Of a stretch of 64,000 bases of DNA, positions 33,976 to 45,666 are shown piece by piece. Source of the stretch: Setophaga petechia (lineage: Eukaryota; Chordata; Aves; Passeriformes; Parulidae). The DNA lies in assembly GCA_024362935.1 (NCBI GenBank), contig JANCRA010000025.1, positions 9,388,936 through 9,452,935 on the forward strand, read 5' to 3'. A program made the translations under genes and the position numbers. Within the stretch, counting starts at the first letter, position 1. Every line of letters begins with the position of its first letter. The notes beneath the pieces were generated by a model. It saw only the letters and a list, made by a program, of their open reading frames with translations, made no database searches and was not told the origin of the DNA.

Positions 33976-35436
33976 GCCTGAGGACAGCTTACAAAATTCT
34001 CATCTCTGCTTTAATTCAAAACATTTGTGAATATCCTCAGCAGACTGGTACTGTTGTGGAATATTGCATGAAATATAGATAATTTCCATGTACACTTAAA
34101 ATGTTAGACACTACTGGCTGCATGGTTGAATGGAAAATTGAAAAGTCACACTGCTTTTGGCTATGCAGTGAAACGTTACTGTGGACAGCTCAGAATTCAA
34201 ACTACAGTAAAAAGAATGTGTTTTCCATGAGAATTCTGCTGGGAAAGCTCTACCATTCAGTAAAAGTGTACAATGAGGGACACAAAATAGACTTTTGAAG
34301 TTAAACAGATTGCTATATGATTTATAAAGTTTTGTTTTATTTATTCAAGTCTATAAACATACATGATATTATAATAAGAGATGAATGGGAGAAACGTTGT
34401 GTTGTTGTTCCAGATAAGCACTCAGAACTGTCACTTCTTATCCATTTATCTGGATCGTTTGGGCATGGAAAAGCTGGGTGGGGAATTGCATGAGATCAGG
34501 GAAGAAAAGAGGAAATCTCATGAGAAAAGAGCTACAAGAATTGCTGCTTAGAGAGTTTTGGCAGTTTATCAACCCAGAAGCACAGAGCAAATGAAAACCA
34601 GCAATAGCAAACTGCAGATACTGTTGGGAATTAACCAAACTACCGAGAACAGGGCAGCTTCTGGGACCCTAGGCACAGAGAGAGGGCTTGTGGCATGCCA
34701 TGCTCTGCTCAGTTGCTGGTATAATTGTCCAGGGATGGTGTTTACTGCCGACTCATGCTGGCAGACATGCCTTATTTATTCCAAGCATGATACCAGAGGG
34801 CTTGGAGTGTGCTGGCTGCAGCAGAGGAATCCTCCAGAGAGAGATCCAAGAGCAGCTGAGCTTGAAAAGAACAGCGGGACTCTGTCCTTACTGTGTCTGT
34901 TGAAATGACAGAAGTGAGGGTGATTGCCTCAACCTGCAGCATGTATTCTGTTCAGAAAAGGGTGGGAGCTTCAGTGGCTTACAGACACTTTCCTGACCTA
35001 TATCACTCATTTCTAACAAACAGATGAATCATTTGCAAAAGCAGAGCATGCTTGTTTGCTGTCTACTCTAACCTTTTGCATCATACTAGTGCTGATTTAA
35101 TGAGCTTCAGTTGCTCTCCCTCTGACACATTCTCTTTTATGTTGGAAAGGGAACTTTGAACACAAACATTCTCATGTGTAATTTGTTTTACATTTGTCCT
35201 GCGCTGAGTAGAAATTATTACAAGGACTATACGACAAAGAAACTCAGAGTCTGAGGATGACTCGTGGCAACCTGGTAACCTTCCAGTTTGGTCTTCAGGA
35301 TCTGGTGATGATCTCTTGGTAAGAATCCTTCCCAGATGGAGCTGCCATGAAAGGAATTTGTCCTCACATTGGGTCTTATTCTAGAATGACACAGGTTGGC
35401 ACAGCCCCAGGAAGTCTGACTCTCTGGAGAGAGACT
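33976..35436. other. Unique non-coding DNA
   Basis: No repeat is recognised. Frames of up to 116 codons (34558-34908 plus) carry no recognisable domain. The last 200 bp (35230-35436) could be diverged CR1 5' extension, but I cannot match it. Confidence 0.45.
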
Positions 35437-35733
35437 CTTGGCAGGGGCCTGGAGTGACAGGACAAGGGAGAATGGTTTTGAACTGACAGAGAGCAGGTTT
35501 AGGTTGCATATCAGGAAGAAATTCTTCCCTGTGAGGGTGGGGAGGCCCTGGCATAGGGTACCCAGAGAAGCTCCACTTCCCCATCCCTGGAAGTGCCCAA
35601 GGCCAGGCTGGATGGGTTTGGAACAGCCTGGGATAGTGGAAGGTGCCCCTGCCCATGGCAGGGAGTTGGAAACTGGATGATTTTTAAGATCCCTTCCAAC
35701 CCAGACCATTTTGAGATTCCATGATTCTGTGAT
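35437..35733 (+). mobile_element. CR1 LINE, 3' fragment (about 300 bp)
   Basis: Sense-strand CR1 3' region: ATCAGGAAGAAATTCTTCCC, GTGAGGGTGGGGAGGCCCTG, CCCAGAGAAGCTCCACTTCC, CATCCCTGGAAGTGCCCAAG, then AGATCCCTTCCAACCCAGAC and the tail TCCATGATTCTGTGAT. It is well preserved compared with the other copies. The reverse strand is open over most of it, which is a property of this CR1 region and not a gene. Confidence 0.95.
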
Positions 35734-38487
35734 CCAACCCCAGGCAGAATCAGCAAGACAAGGCCAGCAGCAGGAGGGGAGAGGACACCTCCAACAGCAC
35801 TCATGCAGAGTCCTGCAGCCAAGTCCTGTGAGCAAGCAGGAACAGCCAGGCCTGGACACATGATGGGACTAGAATTTTACCTGGGGAATTGGCCAGGAGG
35901 AAGATAAGCAGAAGCTTCTGGTGCTTTCAGGGCATGGATACTTGGGTTACAAGAGAAGACAAATCTTTATGTGAAATTATGATAGAAATCTTAAGCAAGC
36001 TGGCAAAAATATGCTGCTAAAAATTTGTCTCTCTAAAAAGGGCAAGATGTTCTGCTCCTGAATTTGATGACAGATTCATAGTTTAAAATAACTTTCAGAA
36101 ATAGATTAATTTGGAAATTATACACAGAGTTAAACCACATCAGTTTCAGGGTATGTACCACACTGCCAAGTCATCAGCACAAAAATGGCACAGAACGGTG
36201 GACAAGGACTGCACACATTAGTCTGACCTTCCAGTGTTTTGTACTTTCACAAGTACAGCCTAATGAAATAGTCACTTCATGAAATTTTACTGCCATTTCT
36301 ACTATTTAGATCTGAAAGGACACGCCTTATGCTTCTGAACAGGCATTACAGTCTCTTCACATGACAAAACAATGCCCTGCAGCTTCAATAGCATTACCTT
36401 TAGACACAAGAGGAGGTAATTTATTATTAATAAAACTCCAGTTCTCTTACATGGTATAGATATTGACTCTAAGAGTCACTTGATTTTGAATGAGAAAGAT
36501 TCTCCTCCATATCATCCTGGAAAGAAAAAGTTTTCACAACATGTATTTCAAGCAAATGGGAACTTTCATCTATGTTGTTGCTGCAGTACTTTCAAACAAA
36601 GGCATCAAAATCAAAGGAACAAGGAGAGGGAGAAGAAGAATCTCTTAGCTAGGATTTCTGTACAAAACTGATATAAAATCATTGAAGCACCCCTCAGAAG
36701 AACTAAATTAAATTATGTATACTGTGTGAAGTAAACCTCTCAAGTATTTTGGAATATCACTTCTGCTATTGAAATAGTGTGTGTGGGGTAAAGGACATTG
36801 CTGCTTTTCTTTACATTAAAGAATAAATTCCTTAATTAACAGATTCAAAATTTTTCAGATGAGCTGGTGTAATTTCAAACAAAGTCTGATACTCAGCATG
36901 ATTATTTTTTTGGAGACAGAGTAAATCAGGTGTAGAAACTGTTCTGCAGAAGACATCAAGATGACATCTCCTGCCCTGTAGGCATCCAGCACTGGTGTGT
37001 CTCTAGGAATACTCACAAGTGCTATGGCTGTTTTCAAAAGAAATTCTGACAATTTTTGTGCTATTTGTAAGCCATCATCAAGCTATAACTTTAACCATTC
37101 TGTTTCTCCTCAGGTGAGATGGAAACATTTCCTCCAAACATACATCTGCAAGTTTTTCCCCCCTTTGGAATAGTTCTGCTCAAACAAATTCCATCTTCAT
37201 TCAATACAAAAGCCAATATACCAACAATTTATGGGAGAAGAACAAAACCCATAACAGTACTGGGTTTTTATATTTTCTTCACAGCAAAAATCACAGCACA
37301 AAAAAACATGGGAAAATTAATGATTCATGGGTTACATCAGGTTAGCACTTCAGCCAGTTATCTGTATGACTCCTGCTTGTTCATTGATATAATAATGACT
37401 CCTTTGACAGGACATTGAAATATTTGAAATACATTTGAAATATTATAAACACATTGTGATGCTCTCCTCCCACTACGTATGAGACAATGGTAGTCAGGGT
37501 GCCTGCCACACTCAAGAGGTAAGAGTGGAATTGGTATTTGATCTGAATTCTCCTTCCTGCTGGTGGATTTCTTTACTTCCCTTGACCACTGTGCTTTTGT
37601 GCTACCACAAAATCTGATGAGAACAAGTTGATTTTGTCTCGTAGGAATACTTTGGAAATGTCAAGCATTTTGCCAGTATAAGGAAAGCCACTTCTACCCA
37701 ACTTCACATTTGCCCCCAACGAGTTTTTTCCCCCATCTCTGGAACTGTCATGCTTTGCTTCAAGCATTGATGTGGCCTTGCCAGACACAATGACTGAGAT
37801 TTCTTTGCCCTCTTTGGTTGCCAGCTGCTGCAGCTGGTTGAATTTTGTACCTCTACTGAATGCCTGGCCTAGAGTCCAAAAATGGGCTGTTATCCCTCCC
37901 CTGAGTGGAATAGAGTTAATTACTAGTCCTGCAGAATAACAGGAAACCCACAGAATTTCTTACAATAAGAAATCATAATAATTTTACCATCTGCGGAAGT
38001 TTTTTGAGCCACAGCCCTCCAAAGGCAGGATTTCTGATCTAAGTCCACCAGGTATTCACAGCTTTAATTTAATTAAAAACTGTAAAACCATTTACTCCAC
38101 TGGCCCTGGGCATGAGAAAACCAAAATTACCCATGCTTTCAAAACACAGAAAGATCAAATGAATTTCAGGTGGTCATGGAAAAAGATTGTTATTCCAATA
38201 GCAGACCTCTGTAGTTGCAGATAATTAACCTTAATTACTCTGACGTACTGTTACCAAAAATATTTGGCTGCCTATGATGCTTGCAGTGCATAGGTTTGAC
38301 AATTGTGCTCACCTGGGGTTGTGTGGTTTGATAGCTAAACATATTTCACTAGCAGACCTGACACAGAAATTCGATTGTGCAGCATGATAGCATTTTAGCA
38401 GCCATGCTCAGGCCAACAGTCCAGCTTCCAACATCTCCGTGTCTGAACACACTGAGCTCTACATGTTGAGGGAAATTATTCAGGAGG
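35734..38487. other. Unique non-coding DNA
   Basis: No interspersed repeat is recognised. Around 38055-38245 there are several AATTAA/TTAATTA words of the homeodomain-site type in otherwise moderate-complexity sequence. Confidence 0.5.
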
Positions 38488-38504
38488 AAAAAAAAAAAAA
38501 AAAA
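38488..38504. repeat. Poly-A, 17 bases
   Basis: Uninterrupted A run after CAGGAGG. No retrocopy is recognisable upstream. Confidence 0.95.
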
Positions 38505-39896
38505 GTGGCAGCTTCATTTATTACTCTTGAGATTGTTTTTTGCCAACAAATATATGCTATGCCTCACCTAATTCTTCTTCTTTACTAGCCTGGCAGAATG
38601 AGGAGGAAAACAAGTTTTTCAAGTTCCAAATACCAACATGAAAAGCCTGGAAATCAACCCTGTATTTTACTTCAATATGAAAAAAATCAATTTTTCCTTT
38701 GAAGAATACTGGGATAGTGACACAGGAACAACAAAAGTCACACTGCTCCCAGTTAAGACCAAGAGCTTTTCTATTGCCATTCTGAAGATCTAATTTTTTT
38801 CTCCCTTTTCCTCCTTTTATGAGACTCCATTTCAAAGGCTGGCATGTCAGTCTAAACCCCAAATTTTTATGGCTAGTGCAGAATTGAGATACAACTTTTA
38901 TGTGAAATAAAGTGGTTTGGCAGAATAAGGTTAAAAATACAATTTTAGTACTTAATTTCTTTTTTTTTTTGTGATGAGTGGAATCCAGTAATAAAAAGAA
39001 AGAGTTTAGGGTTCAGGTCACATTTCTGAGACTGACTTAAGACAAAAAATGGAACACCTTCTGTTGCTTGCAGGGCATTTTAGGTGCTTGGTCTCTGTTT
39101 ATGTTTTCCTCTGTTTTCTAAAATATTCCCAGCAGCAACTGAGGTTGTGCTACCTTCTGTAATTTGAGCTGAGGATATTATACCCCAGGCCACACTTACC
39201 TCTCCACCTGAGTGCCTTCATTGAATTTTTTTGTCTTTTCTTTCGAAATAAGCAGTTCTGAGCCCCTCCTGGTGGGTGCCAAGAAAATCCATTCCTTCTC
39301 ATGGCCACAACACAACTGTAGAACTCAGGCCCCTAAAACACCAAAACTGATACACAACTATAATCACCACAAGAAGAGAATCAGCCTTGTTTTAGAGTTC
39401 TTATCAATCTTTCCATGCATTTCAGCACCTTCCTCAGATAATTCTCATGAATTTGTAAAGAATATGTAAGTCTCAGAATTCTGTAGTCTCAGAAAGAAGA
39501 ATTCAGTAACAATTCTCTAAGTCTCAGAAATGGATTAACTCAGGACTTTTAAAACCTGCATTATTAATATGCTATTTGGTTTATGACATTATGGTAAGCC
39601 CTAGTTAAAGGTTTCAAGTTCTGAAACCAAATCAGAGAAGAATATTAGAAAGATTCTAGTAAAAGCCTTGTCTAGAGAGGAAAAGTTGCTTGCCACTCAC
39701 TGTGGGCATCAAAATGAACACAGAAAACAGGCTGCTGTTTAGATCAAACTGATAAAATGTGTTTGCAACCCTGTTCTGGGATAAATATTGCAAATAGCTT
39801 GCCTTTTCCTTGGCCTGCAGAGAAATTATCTTCAGCGTTGGTTGTGATGTTATTTTTTAACAGATAAAATTTGGAAGGATAAATGATAAATAATGG
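38505..39896. other. Unique non-coding DNA
   Basis: Contains a 10-11 T run near 38960 and nothing else I recognise. Confidence 0.5.
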
Positions 39897-39996
39897 GGAA
39901 AAAAAATCCACCTAACAAAAAAACTAAACAACACCCCCACCAACAAACAAACAATCAAACAAACAAAACAAAACAACAAACCCAAAAAACCAAACC
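39897..39996. repeat. A/C low-complexity tract
   Basis: A and C almost exclusively on the plus strand (AACAAAC, CACCCCCACC, AAAACAAAAC words). It directly abuts the 5' side of the next CR1. Confidence 0.9.
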
Positions 39997-39999
39997 AGT

Positions 40000-40258
40000 G
40001 ACTGGATAAGGAATAGTGGCCATAAATACAAACCCAGAAAATTCCACCTCAATATGAGGAAGAACTTCTTTCTATGGAGGGTGGTGGAGCACTGGAACAG
40101 CTGCACAGGAGGTTGTGGAGTTCCTCCTCTGCAGACATCCCAAACCCACCTGGATGTGCTCCTGTGTCACCTACCCTGGGTGACCCTGCCTGGGCAGAGG
40201 GGTTGGACTGGATGAGCTCCAGAGGTCCCTTCCACCCTCAGGATTTTGTGATTCTGTG
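40000..40258 (+). mobile_element. CR1 LINE, 3' fragment
   Basis: TATGAGGAAGAACTTCTTTC, GGAGGGTGGTGGAGCACTGG, AACAGCTGCACAGGAGGTTG, TGGACTGGATGAGCTCCAGA and GGTCCCTTCCACCCTCAGG lead to the tail TTTTGTGATTCTGTG. It is a different subfamily wording from the copy ending at 35733. Confidence 0.94.
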
Positions 40259-40259
40259 A

Positions 40260-41638
40260 AATGGTGCAAGAAACGACGCTACTGCAGCAGTCCTCATGCA
40301 TTTTTTGGTTTGACTTTTGATACTTCCATGGGAAGGTCATGCACAGACAATCACTCCTGTGGCTGCATTTTATCCATTGCCTGCATATTTCTTCCAGAGA
40401 AACAAATGGACTTAGAGTAGGAAGAATTGGCTGTTGAACTTGACCCTTTTTCAGGGCTTCTTTCTCATGGTTACCAATAATCTAACCCCCAGCATGGCTT
40501 TTCAAGGTGTATTTCCAGTGGTGATCTACAGCTTCATCTTATTTACAGAAAGAGGAAAAAACGAGTAATGTAAACCCTCAAGGCTGTGTTTTGACATCAG
40601 CAAAGATGTCTCATCTTGTGACATAAATTGTTATATAATACCAGAATATCTTGAAGTAGATGTCACTTTGAAATGAAAGACACATGCACTCCAGAATAAC
40701 TGATACACCTTTAAAATGGAATCATTATTTAAGGTCATTATTTATTCTAGGCCAGAATGGCTCAGAAATGGTTTCTGATACATGTCAGAGAGCGCAGCAT
40801 CTTTGGGAAAAAAACTTTTGTACTAATATTGTACAGTAGAAGGGAATAGCAGCTTTTGGATTATCATAAAGCAGTGTGATAATTGAAACCTGAATTAAGT
40901 AGTATGCACATAAAATGATTTGTGTTGGGTATGGCATTGCCCATTTTCGTTTCTTTCCCATGAGTGAATCATATAAACACAATTTGCTGCCATGAATACT
41001 CTCAATAAATTTTGAGGAACACTAAGAGAGCATTCATAAAAAGCAAACTCCTCATTCTGATAGATTGAATGAATTTAGAATGAATTTAGAATACTCATTC
41101 AGCACAGATCTACTTGAGGCCATACAATGCCATGTGATTCATGCATCCAACAGAAACTGGAGAACAAAGATTATATTTCAATTTTTAACAGGGAGTGTCT
41201 ATCTAAGACATTTATAGATATGACTTTACACCACAACCAAGCAGAAGATGAATGGATAGCCATTGAAAATTCCTCATGGATGTGCCACAAAATGTAAGAG
41301 AGAGGAAATTGGGTGAATAGTGGTTGTTCACAAAGGAATAATGTAGTACTTGACAGCAAGGCATTGATTCAGACAAATAGGGGAATTTGGAGGCTGAGAA
41401 AAAGGGTAGAATTATGCAAAGTGATGCAAAGAAAGCCTGGCTTCCAGCAGCCTTGTGTCTCCTAGTTGAATTCCTTGGTGGTTAAAGAGGGAAGGGCTCA
41501 TAACCCACCCTTTCCCTCAAAAAGGCTCTTCCCTAACCATTGTCAGAAAACTTGGTGCAAAATTCTTATGGGTAAGACTGTGGCTGCATGTCTGTGCTCA
41601 GCTCATGGTTTCTTATCTGGATTAAAAGAGCACCAGTA
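40260..41638. other. Unique non-coding DNA
   Basis: Nothing recognised beyond a small direct repeat of TGAATTTAGAA (two copies, 41070-41091). Confidence 0.5.
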
Positions 41639-41810
41639 ATCACAGAATCACAGAATGGGCTGGGTTTGAAGGAACCTTAAGGAAGGATCATCTCATTCAA
41701 ACCCACCTGCCATGGGCAGGGACACCTTCCACTAGACCAGGTGACTTCAGAGCCACATCCAACCTGGCCTTGCACCCTTCCAGGGATGGTGCAGCCACAG
41801 CTTCTCTGGG
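41639..41810 (-). mobile_element. CR1 LINE, 3' fragment
   Basis: ATCACAGAATCACAGAATGG, then ACCTGCCATGGGCAGGGACA, CCTTCCACTAGACCAGGTG, TTCCAGGGATGGTGCAGCC and ACAGCTTCTCTGGG give about 170 bp of CR1 3' UTR in reverse complement. It is truncated in the middle of the usual CTTCTCTGGGCAACC block. Confidence 0.94.
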
Positions 41811-41965
41811 AATCTACCGGATAAAAATATGCACTCACTTTTGTTGGGTTGGTCTCGAATGCACCACTGAACTGTGCACAGCACATGAAAAACCTGGTTT
41901 AAATTCTGGAGTCATTTCTCCCAAGGATGCTGTGGGCTCAGGCAGACTCCAGCTGCTCTCAGACA

Positions 41966-42055
41966 CATGGGATTCTTGGGATGTCCTGCATAGGGCCAGG
42001 AGCTGGACTTGATGATCCTGATGGGTCCCTTACAACTCAGGATATTTTATGATTT
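41966..42055 (+). mobile_element. CR1 LINE, 3' terminal fragment
   Basis: GGGATTCTTGGGATGTCCTG, ATAGGGCCAGGAGCTGGACT, TGATGATCCTGATGGGTCCC and TTACAACTCAGGATATTTTA followed by TGATTT. It is the same subfamily type as 7410-7508. The 155 bp between it and the previous, opposite CR1 could include more of its 5' side (from about 41920), but I cannot match that with confidence. Confidence 0.9.
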
Positions 42056-45000
42056 CCTTGACATGGCTCTTGTTTTTGCTGACTCATAATCATCCATGAA
42101 CCCTCCACATGTTAAGTAAAGTGGTTTTTTTTGAGAAGGATAATTCATTCTCAGAAAGAGATGAAAAAAAAAAAGCATTAAAAAAAGCTTACTTCAAATG
42201 ATAAATTTATGGATATGAACTCTGAGCTGGCATCACCACGAGCCTGGGAATGAGATATTACTGCTCTTTGGAGAGACTGTGTGATTTCTGTTGGGTATTT
42301 CTAAGCATAAATGTTCCAGGCTGGAGAGATTTTCAGAGTTATTCATTAGGCTGGTTCCTTCTTGGGAGGGCAGTTAATCCCTTCCTTTACCTCTCTTCCT
42401 CTCAGCCTCCCATAGAGCTGTCTCCAAACAGCCAGGATGCCCTGCCTGGGTGTTACCACATGGAAACTCACAGAATTCCTCCACAGGCTTCCCTGTAGGT
42501 GTGGAGAAGAGCAGACATGATGGAATGGTGGCAGGATTACAGCTCTGGAGCTGTTCTGCTCATGGAGGTGATTAGAAGCATGTTTTCTACCACCTACAAG
42601 AGTCACTCCGGGTATCCTGCTGGACAGATTCCATTTTCCTTAATACATCCTTCCATAACAAATTTATAAGGCCACCAGAGGCCTGTTAGCTAGAAACAAA
42701 TCTCAAATCATTAGGATGCTACAGCTATTCACTCTTTATTATGGAAATAAATCAAAAGCAGGCTTTCAGCAAAAGAAAATCCCCATGGCTAGAATAACCA
42801 CTGCCAGGTCCCTGAAGATGCCACTGCCCCAATGCCTTTCACATTTCAGTGTAAGTTTGGGCCACGGGACGCTCAATTTTTCAATTAAGGATCAGAAACT
42901 CAGCTTTGGGTAAATTTCCTAACCTAGAGAATGAGATTCTTGTTCTTAATGAGAAATTGTGTTAAAATTTGCATTCATATTTACTTTTAAAGAGTGCAGT
43001 GGTGCTGGAGCTGGACTGTATCATGTTTAAGAAAAAAAATATGGGAACTGGATTGAAAACAGAGCAAGGGAGTCACATGAAGATGCTGACAATTACGTGT
43101 CATAGGACAAGTGGCCACTTGGAAAAGGAGAATTTGAACTCAGATGAACGTGAGGGCACTTTTGCTTTTTTGCTGTCTTGTCTGTACTAAGGAATCCCAT
43201 TCCCTGATCAACCCCAGTCCCCAGCTCCCTACAGATTATAGGGAACATTTTTGTACCACTGTCATTGAAAATAGAGAAAAAAATAGGAGGGTCTTTTTTT
43301 TTTTTAATCAGTCAGAAAAGTAAGTATATTCAAAAATCCACATGGGAACAGTTCTTGGACCTCTTATGCTGCTCTCAGGAATAGAAAGGCTTTAGTACAG
43401 TACATAGTAAAGTTCCAAATGAAGCAAACCAGGTTTTAGCTGGTTCTGGGGTACTGAATGCAGGTCTCCTCCCTTCAGAGGAATGTTAATAGTGCACTGT
43501 GAATTGCAGACCATTTACCTACTTTTATACATTTTCAGAATGACTCTTCCAGTTCACAGAGACACCTCTGGGCCCCCTCCAAGCCTTTCCCAGTCTGCAG
43601 CAGTAAAGTTGAAACCATAACCTCCTCTTTTACCCTCTTTGTATTTAAGTCTTTTTCCAGTCGTTTTCCAGCAAGAGCTGGAAAGCTGCAATGCCAAGGG
43701 AGCACTGGTCAAAAGTGGAAAAGAGAGAGAGAAATTAATTTATTTATGATTATTATGAGAGCCCCACTGATATCAGTGGGTGTAACACTGTAGAATCAGG
43801 AAGGATTATTTTCACCTCCACTTTAAACTCAAGAAATCTGAGTATGACAGTGCTTACCAGAAGCAATAAAACCACAAAAAATTGTGGGTAAGACTATGTC
43901 CTGTTTTAAAATTATGTCCTGCCAGAGCCTATTAACCCTTTCCTGTCTTCAAATATTCTGCCCATAAGCAAAATACTTTGCTTAGCTTTGGTAGTGAGTA
44001 TTGTAAGACTTTTGTATGGGATTTCAATCCTTGCTTTGAAGCAATTATGGATATCTCAAATATCTGAACTTAAAAAGTGCAGTTGTCATTTGAAGGCACT
44101 CAGGAATTCCAGGTTCTTTACATACTTTCCACTATCATGTGAAGAGCTCCAGTATCCATATGAAATAAATAAAGAGATTGTTGCTGTGGAGAAGTCTGAG
44201 GTGAGTGACTGGAAGTTGATGGTAACCCTGCATTTTAATACCTGGCACCAAAAGAAAATATCTGATTATCAGTGTCATTGATTGCAGATGGTTTAACAGC
44301 TACAGTTAATGAGACAGGCAGGTTAATGTGCACCTTGCTGCACTTTCAGAAACAAGAGCCTTGTGAAGAGATGTTAACAAGGCTGGAAAATCAAAGATGC
44401 TAAAACACAGACAAGGAAGGTTGAAGTTTAAACCTTACAGACAACCTTCTTTTCAATTCAGGTTATTTCAAAGAAGTAGGAACTTGGAAGGTTTTTTATT
44501 AATTAGCATAGAATACAGATTGCACTGAAAACCACTTTTTTCAGAATACTGAAGAGAATTGTGCCTTTCAAAACCATCTGCTAGACAGAAGCAGAATAAT
44601 CAGTGTATCTGTGCAGTACACATCTCTAATTATGAGGTAATTCCCTTCTCTACTTCAGTGCTCTCTCACATCTCAAGTCTTTCTAATTTTACTCATCTTT
44701 TTCCTCACAGCAGCATTTTATAGAAAAAATCCCAGGTAAAATTCTGTACTGCACTGAAAGATATTTTGTACACATAAAGTGACTTCAAAGGTGAAAATTG
44801 AGAGAGGTCAAAGTATTTTCATTGTGATATAGTCCCATTGCCTGTGTTAAAAACTCCACAACCGAGGGTTTAGTGCAGCTTGGACAGATCTTAACAAAAG
44901 TGATGGCAAGCAGGAATTTGCAGTCAATGAGGACAGGAAAGTGAGCATTAAACAGACTTTTATTTCCTACAATATTTTACATTTTCTTGATATTCTGCCT

Positions 45001-45550
45001 GAATTTTTTCAGTTTTCTATAGGGTTTAGATTCTAAAAGCTTCAACCTTGTTTTTGGAATTTGTAAGTTTTATTTATACAGTATATACTCCAGAAAATTA
45101 TCACATACTGACTATTTTATCCTCTTTTGCTCTCATTTCCTAAATATAAACCCAAGTAATTTATTTAGATATAATTCTAGATTCTATTACAGTCTCTTTA
45201 TTCTTGATGACTTAAATCCCACAACTTTCAGAGAAAGTTAATATTCTTAGTCATTGCTATAAATCATGACCCTGCTGGTTGAGTACACTGAATATATTCT
45301 GTAAAATAACTGTTGCCTGATTAGTTATAATTTAACAGTAAGTCTAATTTTGTGAGAAGAAAGCTCAAGGACACAGATACAGTCTTTTTCTGAGGGTTAA
45401 ATAATTTCAACTTTGTGTCATTTTCTACTCATAATCCTGATTTAGACACGTGAACATTCTGATTGTGAACAGGATTGTAGGATTTGCTGTCAAGCTATTT
45501 TTATTATTCTGCCCTCTAAATTGTATGACTATCATTAAGGTACCTTGGAA
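42056..45550. other. Unique non-coding DNA
   Basis: Short A and T runs (42164, 43297) and one perfect 18-bp palindrome (listed). Interspersed repeats and exons are not recognised. Confidence 0.5.
43763..43780. other. Perfect 18-bp palindrome
   Basis: CCCACTGATATCAGTGGG is self-complementary without a spacer. It could be a chance palindrome or a dyad protein site. I know no factor for this exact sequence. Confidence 0.9.
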
Positions 45551-45666
45551 TGATATATTTTAAATAAAGACAAAAAGAATGATAATTTAAATGAGGACAA
45601 TAATAATTATATAATTTAAATGAGGACAAAAAGAATGATATAATTTAAATAAGGACAAAAAGATGA
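45551..45666. repeat. AT-rich short tandem repeat, about four copies
   Basis: Units of about 26-31 bp built on ATAATTTAAATGAGGACAAA and AAGAATGAT, starting near 45551, 45580, 45610 and 45636, with substitutions and small gaps. Unit 2 replaces AAAAAGAAT with ATAATAATT. Confidence 0.85.

Noticed and set aside
35227..35859. 210-codon minus-strand open frame
   Set aside because: Most of it is the antisense of the plus-strand CR1 3' region at 35437-35733, a known source of spurious frames.
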